From positions 1 to 64,000 of the forward strand of contig NZ_SDOY01000154.1 in NCBI RefSeq assembly GCF_004117935.1: DNA of 64,000 nt, in the 5' to 3' direction. Position 1 is the first letter of the stretch; each line of letters opens with the position of its first letter. This DNA is from Streptomyces roseicoloratus (GTDB lineage Bacteria; Actinomycetota; Actinomycetes; Streptomycetales; Streptomycetaceae). Positions 34,378 through 42,176 of the stretch are shown here, piece after piece. Made by a program: the position numbers and the translations under genes. The notes under the pieces are model-generated. The model searched no databases. It saw only the letters and a list, made by a program, of their open reading frames with translations, and was not told the origin of the DNA.

Positions 34378-34575
34378 CGCCCGGTCAGGTCCCTTCGGGG
34401 CGGCGGCGGGTGCGTGTTCGCACGATCGGTACGAACGCGACACGTACCCGCAGCACCCGCTTAACACGGCACCGGCACAGTGGTCCTCGTCGGCGTCACG
34501 AACCTCCGGAGCGGCTCCCGGACCTCCTCGTACGCCGCGGACGCGGACCGACCCTGACCCGGGCCCGTGTCCCTC

Positions 34576-34628
34576 GCGGGGACCGCCGTCGTCCCGCCCC
34601 CCGGAAACGGGGGTGCGGCGGTCCCCGC
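34576..34628. terminator. Bidirectional terminator, cbs / AraC gene
   Basis: GCGGGGACCGCCG (34576-34588) pairs perfectly with CGGCGGTCCCCGC (34616-34628), with an inner C-run/G-run stem. It lies in the 298-bp gap between convergent genes. Confidence 0.82.
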
Positions 34629-34675
34629 GCAATCCTCCCCGGCTCCGGTCCCGGCTCCTTGACCGGGCTTCGAGA

Positions 34676-35785
34676 TCAGCCCGCCGCGCCCTTGCGCAGG
34701 GCGGACGGGGTCCGACCGGTCCAGCGGCGCACGGCGCGGCGCAGCGTGCGGGCGTCGGCGTAGCCGTTGCGGGCGGCGATCGCGTCCAGGGTCTGGTCCG
34801 TCGCGGTCAGCAGACGGGTGACGTGCGCGCGGCGCGCGGCGTCCAGCTCGGCCCGCCAGCTGGTGCCGTGCTCCTCGAGGCGGCGCTGCAGGGTGCGACT
34901 GCCGACGGAGAGGCGCCGGCTGGTCGAGGCCAGCGTGGGGACGTCCCCGTCCTGCTCCAGAGCGGTCCTGAGCGCGGCCCGGAACAGGTCGATCCAGGTG
35001 TGGAGCGGGACCGCCGTGGCGAGCGCCTGCTCGGCGTGCCGACGCAGGAGCTCGGACAGGCCCGGCTGGGCGTGCGGTGCCGGGCGGCGCAGGTCGGCCG
35101 CGCGGAAGGTGATCGAGTCGGCGGCGCTCTCGAAGTCGACGGCTCGGGTGCCGTACAGGCCGGTCAGGGCGCCGTGCCGGCGGGGGGCCTCGGCAGCCAG
35201 GGTGACGCGGACGGGCACGATCGGCCGGCCCGCCGCCTCGCCGATCCGCCGGCGCAGCAGTCCGAGGGCGTAGGACCGGATCGCCGACGCCGCCTCGTAG
35301 GTCAGCTCGGCGGTGTTGAGATGGCTGAGGGTGATGTGCTGCCCGTCGTCGGTGATCGTGAGGGCCTCGGTCCCGGCGTCGGCGGCCGCCGCCAGGTGGT
35401 GGACGGCGTCCCGGATCCCGTCGAGGGGCGTGGGCGCCGATGTGAGCAGGTAGTCCCACACGCCGAGGCGGCCCAGGTGGGACCGGTCCGCCATCAGCTC
35501 GGCCACCGCCGGCCACGGCGTGTGGGCGACCATCAGCTCCCACAGCCGTACGTTCGTGGCGGCGGGAGTCCGGTACCGGTCGTCGTCGAGGTAGGGCGGG
35601 GCCAGGCCGGGCAGACCCGCGTACGCGTCCGGCCGGATGCCCAGCAGCGCGGCGCTGCCGACGTTGAGGCGGGTGAAGGCGGAAGGGGTCGTGCCGTGGT
35701 GCACGGGTGGGGTGGGTGGCGCGAGAGGTCCCGTGCCCGGCGTGTCGGGACCTGGGGTGCTCCGCGCCGGGACGGATAGCGTCAT
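34676..35785 (-). CDS. AraC-family transcriptional regulator
   Basis: A 369-residue regulator. The N-terminal about 250 residues form the OruR/arabinose-binding-like ligand domain seen in the AraC subgroup (LLTSAPTPLDGIRDAVHHLAAAADAG, ITLSHLNTAELTYEAASA, FRAADLRRPAPH). The C-terminal AraC DNA-binding domain (about 280-365) has two helix-turn-helix units: TLASTSRRLSVGSRTLQRRLEEHG and LDAIAARNGYADARTLRRAVRRWTG, ending in TPSALRK. It lies divergent (135 bp) from the secreted nuclease-like gene, which may be its target. Confidence 0.9.
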   Translation of the reverse strand: MTLSVPARSTPGPDTPGTGPLAPPTPPVHHGTTPSAFTRLNVGSAALLGIRPDAYAGLPGLAPPYLDDDRYRTPAATNVRLWELMVAHTPWPAVAELMADRSHLGRLGVWDYLLTSAPTPLDGIRDAVHHLAAAADAGTEALTITDDGQHITLSHLNTAELTYEAASAIRSYALGLLRRRIGEAAGRPIVPVRVTLAAEAPRRHGALTGLYGTRAVDFESAADSITFRAADLRRPAPHAQPGLSELLRRHAEQALATAVPLHTWIDLFRAALRTALEQDGDVPTLASTSRRLSVGSRTLQRRLEEHGTSWRAELDAARRAHVTRLLTATDQTLDAIAARNGYADARTLRRAVRRWTGRTPSALRKGAAG

Positions 35786-35920
35786 GCCTGTCCTCGGCCT
35801 CCGGGCGGTTCGTCTGGGCCGACACCGGCTCGTCGGGGACAGTACACGCGATCACTTGTGCCGCCCCGGGCGGCCCCCGGCCCTCGCGGGGAAAGGGCCG
35901 GTGCTGCAGGGAGGCACACC

Positions 35921-36910
35921 ATGAGGGGAATCGTCGGCAGAGTACGGGCCGCTCGGACGCGGCTCGCCGTGGTCGGCGCGCTGTGCGCGGCGCTGCTGCC
36001 CGCGGGGGCGGCCCAGGCGGGGACGGCTCAGGCCGGGACGGCTGCGGCCACCACCACCTACACCGTGTGGCAGTGGAACGTGGCCGGTCACAAGGTCAAC
36101 AGAGGGTCCGCCACCACCGGCATGGTGGAGGGCGCCGTCGCCTCGATCGTGGGGCGGAACGTGGACTTCGCCGCGTTCAACGAGCTGTGCGGGAACCAGT
36201 GGCGTGCGCTCGTCACCCAGCTGCGGGCCGCCGGCTGGCCGGCCGACTCGGCCAACTTCGGTCGTTTCGAGCCCAGTCGGCAGGCGAACAGCGGTGTCTG
36301 CGGGGGCGAGGAGTTCGGCAACGCGATCTTCAGCAAGCGCCCGCTCGGCACGGCCGACCGGATCCAGCTCCCGGACGACGGCACCGCGGAGAAGCGGAAC
36401 ATGCTCTGCGCGCCGCTCCAGGCCGATTCCGGTACCCGCTTCTGCACGACGCACATCACCGTGGCGTCCGACGCCGACAAGCTCCGGCAGCTCGCCGCCG
36501 TCCAGGGAAAGCTGGACGGGTGGGTCAAGGCCGGCCAGACGGTCGTCCTCGCGGGTGACCTGAACGTCCAGCCGCACTACCCCTCGCTCGACACGTTCTA
36601 CTCCGCCACGCTGAACACGACGGTCAACCGGAACAACTCGGGCCTCTTCCGGGAGGTCGACGACAACGACTCCGGCAACTGCCTCGGCTACGGCGAGTGG
36701 ACGGCCGACGACCCGAACGTCGGCCCCTCGCCGTGCGGCACGCCGCGGAAGATCGACATGATCTTCGTCTCGGAGGCCTCGCTGGCCGCGCCCGGCAGCT
36801 ACAGCGGGGACTCGCTGGCGATCTCCACTGCCTGCGACCGTACGACGGCGTCGCCGGACGGACGCTGCTCGGACCACCGCATCGTCGTCGGTACCGCAAC
36901 CCTGAGGTGA
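35921..36910 (+). CDS. Secreted endonuclease/exonuclease/phosphatase-family protein
   Basis: 329 residues from ATG 35921, with GGGAGG well placed. A signal peptide (about 1-33) ends AQA-GTAQ, followed by a twofold GTAQA repeat. The DNase I-like core is clear: WQWNVAGHK (N-x-x-G), FAAFNELCG with metal Glu, GNAIFSKRPL, TTHITV, VVLAGDLNVQP and RCSDHRIVVG with the catalytic Asp-His. It should hydrolyse phosphodiesters or phosphomonoesters outside the cell; nuclease and sphingomyelinase-like activities are both possible. Confidence 0.88.
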   Translation: MRGIVGRVRAARTRLAVVGALCAALLPAGAAQAGTAQAGTAAATTTYTVWQWNVAGHKVNRGSATTGMVEGAVASIVGRNVDFAAFNELCGNQWRALVTQLRAAGWPADSANFGRFEPSRQANSGVCGGEEFGNAIFSKRPLGTADRIQLPDDGTAEKRNMLCAPLQADSGTRFCTTHITVASDADKLRQLAAVQGKLDGWVKAGQTVVLAGDLNVQPHYPSLDTFYSATLNTTVNRNNSGLFREVDDNDSGNCLGYGEWTADDPNVGPSPCGTPRKIDMIFVSEASLAAPGSYSGDSLAISTACDRTTASPDGRCSDHRIVVGTATLR

Positions 36911-36980
36911 CCGACCTGACGTGGTGAGGCCGGAAGGGGAGGACGGTTCGGCTCCCCTTCCGCCCGCCCGTTTCCCTCGC

Positions 36981-37009
36981 TTGCCTGTCTGCATATCCTC
37001 ATGCAGAGT
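36981..37009 (+). promoter_or_regulatory. Candidate rpiR-type regulator promoter
   Basis: TTGCCT (36981-36986), a 17-bp spacer and CAGAGT (37004-37009). The motif GTGACTGAATAG at 37015-37026 covers the expected start of transcription. Confidence 0.45.
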
Positions 37010-37014
37010 TCCAG

Positions 37015-37026
37015 GTGACTGAATAG
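37015..37026 (+). promoter_or_regulatory. Candidate RpiR operator (shared with hut)
   Basis: GTGACTGAATAG is identical over 12 bp to the reverse strand of 42114-42125 in the hut promoter. Confidence 0.55.
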
Positions 37027-37054
37027 GCGGACGGGTGAAAGGGGGACGGCAGGC

Positions 37055-37888
37055 ATGAGCGACAGCCCGGCCGGACGGCTGCAGGCGCTCTTCGAAGGGC
37101 ACCGGCTCACCCCGACCCAGCGGCGGATCGCGCACTGCATGGTGCGCCGGGCCGCCGACGTGCCGTTCCTCTCCAGCGTCGAGCTCGCCGAGCTCGCCGG
37201 AGTGAGCCAGCCGTCCGTCACCCGCTTCGCCGTGGCCCTCGGTTTCGACGGCTACCCGGCCCTCCGCAAGCACCTGCGGGACAGCGTGCCCGCGGTCGCC
37301 GAGGAGCACGCCGCGCACAACGAGTACCAGCAGGCCGTGCTCGGCGAGATCGAGAACCTGAAGCACCTCGCCGAACTGCTCGCCGACCCCGCGCCCGTCG
37401 AGCGCGCCGGGCGGCTGCTCGCCGCCTCGCGCCCGCTGCCCGTGCTCGGGCTGCGGGCCGCCTCGTCGCAGGCCAGGGGCTTCGCGTACTTCGCGGGCAA
37501 GGTCCACCCCGACGTACGGCTGCTCGACGAGGGCGGCTCGATGCTCGACGACCGCATCGACGCGGCCGTACGGGCCGGGGCCTCCGCGCTGCTGTGCTTC
37601 GCGCTGCCCCGGCACCCGCGCGAGGTCGTCGACGCCCTGGCGTACGCGAGCGCGGCCGGCCTCACGGTGGTGACCGTCGCCGAGTCCGCGTTCGCGCCCG
37701 TCGCCGCCCACAGCGACCTGCTCATCCCGGCCGCCGTCGGCACCGGCCTCGCCTTCGACACGGCCTGCGCGCCGATGCTGCTCGGCCGGGTGCTCCTGGA
37801 GGCGATGGCGGACGAACTGCCGGACGCGCAGGCCCGCCTGGAGGAGTTCGACGTGAAGGCGGCCGCACGGGGCCTGTTCGTGGACTGA
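37055..37888 (+). CDS. MurR/RpiR-family transcriptional regulator
   Basis: A 277-residue protein. An N-terminal HTH-6 domain (about 1-78: RLTPTQRRIAHCMVRRAADVPFLSSVELAELAGVSQPSVTRFAVALGF) precedes a SIS domain (about 120-255; LPVLGLRAASSQARGFAYFAGKVHP, SALLCFALPRHPREVVDALAYASAAG) that binds phosphorylated sugars or other ligands. It probably acts as a repressor. Its promoter shares a 12-bp motif with the hut operon promoter 5 kb away, so histidine degradation is its probable target. It ends before a perfect 18-bp-arm terminator. Confidence 0.9.
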   Translation: MSDSPAGRLQALFEGHRLTPTQRRIAHCMVRRAADVPFLSSVELAELAGVSQPSVTRFAVALGFDGYPALRKHLRDSVPAVAEEHAAHNEYQQAVLGEIENLKHLAELLADPAPVERAGRLLAASRPLPVLGLRAASSQARGFAYFAGKVHPDVRLLDEGGSMLDDRIDAAVRAGASALLCFALPRHPREVVDALAYASAAGLTVVTVAESAFAPVAAHSDLLIPAAVGTGLAFDTACAPMLLGRVLLEAMADELPDAQARLEEFDVKAAARGLFVD

Positions 37889-37893
37889 ACGGA

Positions 37894-37935
37894 CCCCGGA
37901 CCTCCGGGCCCGGGCCCGGGCCCGGAGGTCCGGGG
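37894..37935. terminator. Bidirectional terminator, rpiR / roadblock operon
   Basis: An 18-bp perfect stem, 37894-37911 with 37918-37935, and a 6-nt loop, between convergent transcripts. Confidence 0.88.
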
Positions 37936-38012
37936 CCGCGCCCGCGCGGCTGGGGCGTGTGTCGAAAGGAGCGTGGTCCGCCCGAAGGGCAGGCGGGACT
38001 TTCGGCACCCGC

Positions 38013-38384
38013 CTAGATCTCGAGGTCCGCCTCGATCTTCTTCAGCTGGTGGCGGGCCATCGCCAGGTTGGCCCGGTTCTTGTCCAGGGCCACGTAGAGG
38101 AAGAGGCCCGCCGAGCCGCGGGCCTTGAGCAGGCGGAGCAGGTGGTACTGGCCGCCCAGGGTGATGAGGATGTCCTCGATCTCGTCGTTGAGGCCCAGCA
38201 TCTCCATCGTGCGGACCTTGGCCCGGACGACGTCCGTGTTGCCGGCCGCGGCCACGTTCAGGTCGAGCTCCTTGCCGCCGCCGATCGTGCCGAGCGCCAT
38301 GCCGCTCGTGTAGTCGACGAGGGCGGCGCCGATCGCGCCTTCGATCTGTGCGGCTTCCTTCAGGGCGGTCTCGGTGTTCGCCAT
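38013..38384 (-). CDS. Roadblock/LC7 domain protein
   Basis: A 123-residue protein; the whole length is one roadblock/LC7 fold (GAIGAALVDYTSGMALGTIGGG, then VRAKVRTMEMLGLNDEIEDILITLGGQYHLLRLL and GLFLYVALDKNRANLAMARHQLKKIE). In bacteria such proteins regulate small Ras-like GTPases (MglB, conservon proteins). It is the last of four genes on one strand, 31 bp after the second roadblock gene. No GTPase gene is nearby. Confidence 0.9.
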   Translation of the reverse strand: MANTETALKEAAQIEGAIGAALVDYTSGMALGTIGGGKELDLNVAAAGNTDVVRAKVRTMEMLGLNDEIEDILITLGGQYHLLRLLKARGSAGLFLYVALDKNRANLAMARHQLKKIEADLEI

Positions 38385-38415
38385 GCTGCTTCCTTCGCTG
38401 GGAGTGGGATTCCGG

Positions 38416-38808
38416 TCAGTTCGGGTCTCTGCGTTCCAGGGCGCCGTCGACGAGTTCGCCTATCCGTGCGCTGGACCGGCGGGCCTCCAGGTGGAGCCGG
38501 CCGACGTTGATGCGGGGTTCGGCGAGCAGGGTCAGGACGGCCGAGCCGCCCGCCGCGTACGTCGCCACGTAGCCGTGCTCGCCGCGGACCAGGAGCTCGC
38601 GGAAGCCGCCCTGCCCGGTCGTGTCGGCGAGCCGCTGCCCGACGCCGAGCGCGGCGGCCGTCAGCGCGGCCACGCTCTCCGCCTCCCCGTCCACCGCGTC
38701 CTGGGCCAGGACCAGGCCGTCGGCGCTGGCGGTCAGGGCTCCGGTGAGCTGGGGCAGCCGGGCGCGCAACCGTCTCAGCTCGACGAGCACCTCGGCTTCT
38801 GCGGTCAT
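38416..38808 (-). CDS. Second roadblock/LC7-like protein
   Basis: About 130 residues from the ATG at 38808, the second of an ATGATG pair after GAGAGGAG; a longer form would begin at 38850, overlapping the previous stop. It starts with a helix (AEVLVELRRLRARLPQLTGALTAS), then ADGLVLAQDAV...VAALTAAALGVGQRLADTTG and FRELLVRGEHGYVATYAAGGSAVLTLLAEPRINVGRLHLEARRSSARI, the roadblock pattern. It is probably a heterodimer partner for the other two roadblock proteins. Confidence 0.82.
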   Translation of the reverse strand: MTAEAEVLVELRRLRARLPQLTGALTASADGLVLAQDAVDGEAESVAALTAAALGVGQRLADTTGQGGFRELLVRGEHGYVATYAAGGSAVLTLLAEPRINVGRLHLEARRSSARIGELVDGALERRDPN

Positions 38809-38849
38809 CATCTGTCTCCTCTCGGCGCGCAGGCGCAGGGCACGCCTCA

Positions 38850-39638
38850 TCACAGAGCTGCCTCCAGGGCGTCGCGGAGCCGGCGAAGCAGGGCGATGTC
38901 GGGGTCGGGGGTGGTGGCGACCGCCTCGCCGATCCACGCGGGGACGGGCGGCGGCGGGGGAGGCGGCGCCTCGTACGGGGTCTCGACCAGGCCGGCCGCG
39001 GCGAGCCGCCGGACGTCGAGAAAGGTGTGGAACGCGGGTCTGCCGAGCAGCCGGGCCAGGTCCGCCGGCGTACGGAACCCGTCGGCCGCCGCGAGCAGCG
39101 TCCGCTGCCGGGCGCCGACCGGCTGCCCGGGGGCGGCGGGCCGCGGCACGACGGGCGCGCGGTCGACGGCGGGGTAGGGCCACACGCTGTCGAGGAGCTC
39201 GCGGCGGCGCAGCGTCTCGCGTTCGACGGCCCCGGTGTCGACCGGCCGTACGGTCCCGAACCAGTGCCCCACCCCGTACCGGAAGCGGGTGGGTCCGCCG
39301 GCCGGCGCGAGGGCGAAGAAGGCCGCGTCGAACACGGCGCCGAGGTGGCATATCTCCAGCTCGCCGTCGTGCAGCCGGCCGCTGTCGACGAGGAACCGGC
39401 CGACGGCGCCGAGGGCTCCGGCCCGGTCCACGGCCTCGTCCCAGCCCTCGCGCGGCAGCCGCCCGGCGGCCGTGAGGAGGACGTCGACACCGGGGGACTC
39501 GGGGCTCTCGGCGTGCACGACGCGGCCGTCGACGAGGTAGAGCGTGCCGTGGTCGCGGAGCAGGGCGCCGGTGGCGCGCTCGGCGGCGAGGCGGGTGAGC
39601 ATGGGGGAGACGGGCGTGGCCGTCGCGGTGGCGGTCAT
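38850..39638 (-). CDS. DUF4388 (PATAN)-like regulatory protein
   Basis: 262 residues from ATG 39638, which overlaps the stop of the upstream roadblock gene (ATGA). The N-terminal part, LTRLAAERATGALLRDHGTLYLVDGRVVHAESP, resembles DUF4388/PATAN domains of bacterial signalling proteins; helices and a probable winged-helix segment (GARQRTLLAAADGFRTPADLARLLGRPAFHTFLDVRRLAAAGLVE) follow, with a Pro-rich stretch (APPPPPPPVP) and a terminal helix. The family assignment is by pattern only. Coupling to three roadblock genes points to one GTPase-linked or polarity pathway. Confidence 0.75.
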   Translation of the reverse strand: MTATATATPVSPMLTRLAAERATGALLRDHGTLYLVDGRVVHAESPESPGVDVLLTAAGRLPREGWDEAVDRAGALGAVGRFLVDSGRLHDGELEICHLGAVFDAAFFALAPAGGPTRFRYGVGHWFGTVRPVDTGAVERETLRRRELLDSVWPYPAVDRAPVVPRPAAPGQPVGARQRTLLAAADGFRTPADLARLLGRPAFHTFLDVRRLAAAGLVETPYEAPPPPPPPVPAWIGEAVATTPDPDIALLRRLRDALEAAL

Positions 39639-40060
39639 CCGAGCACCAGCCGCCGGGCGAGGTCGCCGAGCCGGATGCGGGCGAGGGCGAGGTTGCCGGT
39701 GCTCCGGTCGAGCCAGAGGTGGAGGCAGACGCTGCTGTCGAAGGCGGTCTCGACGAAACGGAACACGTGGTAGCCGGCGCGGGTCGTGACGATCAGGTCC
39801 TCCACGGGCGCGGCGGCGGGTTCCGGCAGGACCGCGTCGGCGGCGGAGGCTCCGGAAGCCGGGGAATCGGCCGTAGGGGACTCGAACTCGGCTGCGGCAC
39901 GCGCCAGTTCGGCGCTCTCGGCGGCGGTCGTCTCGTGGTCGCCGACCGGGGACTCGCCCGCCGACCCGAGGGCCAGACCGCTGGTCCAGTCGACCAGCCA
40001 GGCCCCGCGTGCCCCGGGCAGGCTCATGGCCTCCAGCAGGCACTCGTCGATTCCGGGCAC
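39635..40060 (-). CDS. Roadblock/LC7 domain protein with acidic insertion
   Basis: A 141-residue protein from GTG with GGGAGGGG 9 nt upstream; first gene of the operon. Roadblock signatures are MSLPGARGAWLVDWTSGLALGS at the start and DLIVTTRAGYHVFRFVETAFDSSVCLHLWLDRSTGNLALARIRLGDLAR at the end. Between them lies an Ala/Glu/Ser-rich insertion of about 45 residues not found in the other two roadblock proteins here. Stop and next ATG overlap by 4 bp. Confidence 0.85.
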   Translation of the reverse strand: MPGIDECLLEAMSLPGARGAWLVDWTSGLALGSAGESPVGDHETTAAESAELARAAAEFESPTADSPASGASAADAVLPEPAAAPVEDLIVTTRAGYHVFRFVETAFDSSVCLHLWLDRSTGNLALARIRLGDLARRLVLG

Positions 40061-40219
40061 GCGTGATCCCCTCCCGATGCGGCGTGCGGACGTACGGCAG
40101 TAACGGTGACGCTACTCAACGTCGTGGGCCTCGGCGGGGGTTCTGGCATTTTCCAAAGGAATTTGTCAGGACGGCTCGGTTTCGCCCTCCGGCCGTGATC
40201 GACCCGTGCCCGGTCCCGC

Positions 40220-40696
40220 TCAGCCGCTGCTCTCGATCGCCCGGGTGATCTCGTCCAGGTCCTTGCTCAGGGCCTTCGCCACCGCCCGGCCGCCCAGCCG
40301 GCTGAACAGCCGCATGAGCAGGCCCGGTCGGCGGTCGTGTGCCGGGCGGGCGGAGAAGGTCATGCGGAGGACGGTCGCGGTGGCGGAGGCGGCGGGGCCT
40401 TCCGGGACCAGGGTGAGCTCGGAGACGTAGTGCATCCCGTGGGAGTCGGCGACGGTGACGTACCGCTCGGTGGGCTCGCAGACGGTCACGGTCATCTCCT
40501 CCGTGGCCGCCTTGCCCATCATCCGGCGGGTCTCGCGCCAGCGGGTGCCCACCGCGAAGCCGCCCTCGGTGAGCACCTCGACCTTCTCGACGCCGGAGAG
40601 CACCCGCGGCATGTTCCGCAGGTCGGTGATCGACTCCCAGACCCGGCCGGGGGAGGCGGCGACCCGGCGCTCGACGACCACGGTGGTTCCCGTCAT
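40220..40696 (-). CDS. SRPBCC-fold protein
   Basis: A 158-residue protein of the START/polyketide-cyclase-like fold: VVVERRVAASPGRVWESITDLRNMPRVLSGVEKVEVLTEGG, then GTRWRETRRMM and LTLVPEGPAASATATVLRMTF, ending in a helix (FSRLGGRAVAKALSKDLDEITRAIE). Such proteins bind hydrophobic ligands in a cavity. Its ATG overlaps the stop of the PLP decarboxylase gene (40693-40696), so they are co-translated; it may handle the decarboxylase product or be a ligand sensor. Confidence 0.87.
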   Translation of the reverse strand: MTGTTVVVERRVAASPGRVWESITDLRNMPRVLSGVEKVEVLTEGGFAVGTRWRETRRMMGKAATEEMTVTVCEPTERYVTVADSHGMHYVSELTLVPEGPAASATATVLRMTFSARPAHDRRPGLLMRLFSRLGGRAVAKALSKDLDEITRAIESSG

Positions 40697-42072
40697 GGCT
40701 CCATGGGAACACCCCGGGCGGACTCCCGCAGCGGCTGCCGTACGAGGGCGTCGGGGTGCGCTCCGCCCGATTCGGCCACGATCTCGTCGAGCGTCTGGGC
40801 CCGCCGGACGGTCGCGAAGGCGATGCCGCCCGCGTCCGTCGGGGTGAATCCGTGCACGGCGGGACGGGGCAGGCTGTTGTACGCGTAGTGGTGGGCGAAG
40901 TAGTACGCGCCGGTGTCCGGGACGGCCACGACGTCACCCGGGCGGAGCAGCGGCAGGGCCCGGCCGGTGCAGAGCAGGTCGCCGGCGAAGCAGGCGGGGC
41001 CCGCCACGTCCTGGACGACGGGCTCGCCGGTGCGGGGCCGGCCCTCGGCGTCGTACGCGAGGATCCGCAGCGGCCAGGACTCGGGGGCGTAGACGGTGCG
41101 GGTGGCGACCTGGACGCCCGCGTGGGTGACGGCGATGGGGCGGCCGCCGGAGGTCTTGGTGTACTCGACCCGGGCCAGGACGGTGCCGTGCTTGGCGAGC
41201 AGCGAGCGGCCGAACTCGGTGACCAGCGCGTACCGCCCGTCGAGCAGGCCGGGGACGGTCCCGGCGAGCAGCGCCGCGTACTCGGCGTGGGTCGGGGTCT
41301 CCTCGTCGGAGGCGAAGTCGACCGGCAGTCCGCCGCCGATGTCGAGGGTGTCGATCTGCTGCCGGCCGGCCTTGGCGTTGATCTCCTCGGCGAGCTCGTA
41401 CGCCTCTCCCACGCCCTGGGCCATCAGGGCGAGCGGGACGCCCTGCGAGCCGGTGTGGGTGTGCAGGCGGGTGAGCCAGGGGCGGTCCAGGTAGGCCTGG
41501 ACGACCGCCTCGCGGGCGCCCGCGTCGCGCAGCGCCACGCCGAACTTGGAGGTGGCGGTCGCGGTCGACAGCGCGCCGATGGTTCCGGCGCCGACCTGCG
41601 GGTTCACCCGGAGGCCGAGCGGCGAGGCGGTGGGCGCGGCGGCGACGAGGGCGTCGAGCCTGGCCAGTTCCTGGAGGTTGTCGGCGTTGACCGCGATGCC
41701 GAGGGCGAGGGCCCGGCGCAGCTCGGCGGGCGTCTTGGCGGGGGAGTCGAGGACGGTGCGGCAGGGCGGCACGCCGGCCGCGCGGGCCAGCGCCAGCTCG
41801 CCGGGGCTGGCGACCTCGACGCCGAGGCCCGCCTCGTGCAGCAGTCGGAGCACGGGCACGAGCGGGCAGGCCTTCACGGCGAAGGCGTGCAGCACGGGCG
41901 CGTCGGTGACGGCGGCGAAAGCACTGGTCAGGGCGGCGGCGGAGGCGCGGATGCCGGTGGTGTCGAGGAGGGCGGTGACGGGTTCGGCGGCGGACAGGAG
42001 GCCTTGCTCGACGGCGGCGCGGACGGCCTGGTCGCGAGCGTGCTCCCGGCGGATCGACGTCATGCGTTCCAT
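40693..42072 (-). CDS. Fold-type III PLP decarboxylase (DAP/ornithine decarboxylase-like)
   Basis: About 459 residues from the ATG at 42072 (alternative ATG at 42063). The alanine-racemase-like barrel has PLP Lys67 in LHAFAVKACP, GLGVEVASPGELALARAAGVP, HTHTGSQG, IDTLDIGGGLPVDF and EFGRSLLAKHG, and the C-terminal beta domain has AGPACFAGDLLCTGRALP and GAYYFAHHYAYNSLP. These are the marks of diaminopimelate/ornithine-type decarboxylases; the substrate is uncertain, and the primary lysA is probably elsewhere. It is divergent from hutU across a 104-bp spacer holding the shared motif. Confidence 0.87.
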   Translation of the reverse strand: MERMTSIRREHARDQAVRAAVEQGLLSAAEPVTALLDTTGIRASAAALTSAFAAVTDAPVLHAFAVKACPLVPVLRLLHEAGLGVEVASPGELALARAAGVPPCRTVLDSPAKTPAELRRALALGIAVNADNLQELARLDALVAAAPTASPLGLRVNPQVGAGTIGALSTATATSKFGVALRDAGAREAVVQAYLDRPWLTRLHTHTGSQGVPLALMAQGVGEAYELAEEINAKAGRQQIDTLDIGGGLPVDFASDEETPTHAEYAALLAGTVPGLLDGRYALVTEFGRSLLAKHGTVLARVEYTKTSGGRPIAVTHAGVQVATRTVYAPESWPLRILAYDAEGRPRTGEPVVQDVAGPACFAGDLLCTGRALPLLRPGDVVAVPDTGAYYFAHHYAYNSLPRPAVHGFTPTDAGGIAFATVRRAQTLDEIVAESGGAHPDALVRQPLRESARGVPMEP

Positions 42073-42103
42073 CCCACCACCGGAGGGGGACACCCCGCAG
42101 CTG

Positions 42104-42152
42104 TTGACTAAGACTATTCAGTCACTCAGGATGTGAATACCTGAATGAATAG
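42104..42152 (+). promoter_or_regulatory. hut promoter with inverted operator
   Basis: TTGACT (42104-42109), 17 bp, CAGGAT (42127-42132). CTATTCAGTCA (42114-42124), lying between the boxes, is inverted against TGAATGAATAG (42142-42152) with 10 of 11 positions matching. The first arm extends to the 12-bp motif found at the rpiR promoter. A repressor bound here would block the promoter, and could also affect the divergent decarboxylase gene. Confidence 0.6.
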
Positions 42153-42176
42153 CCGAGCAGCCGAGGAGGCATCGCC

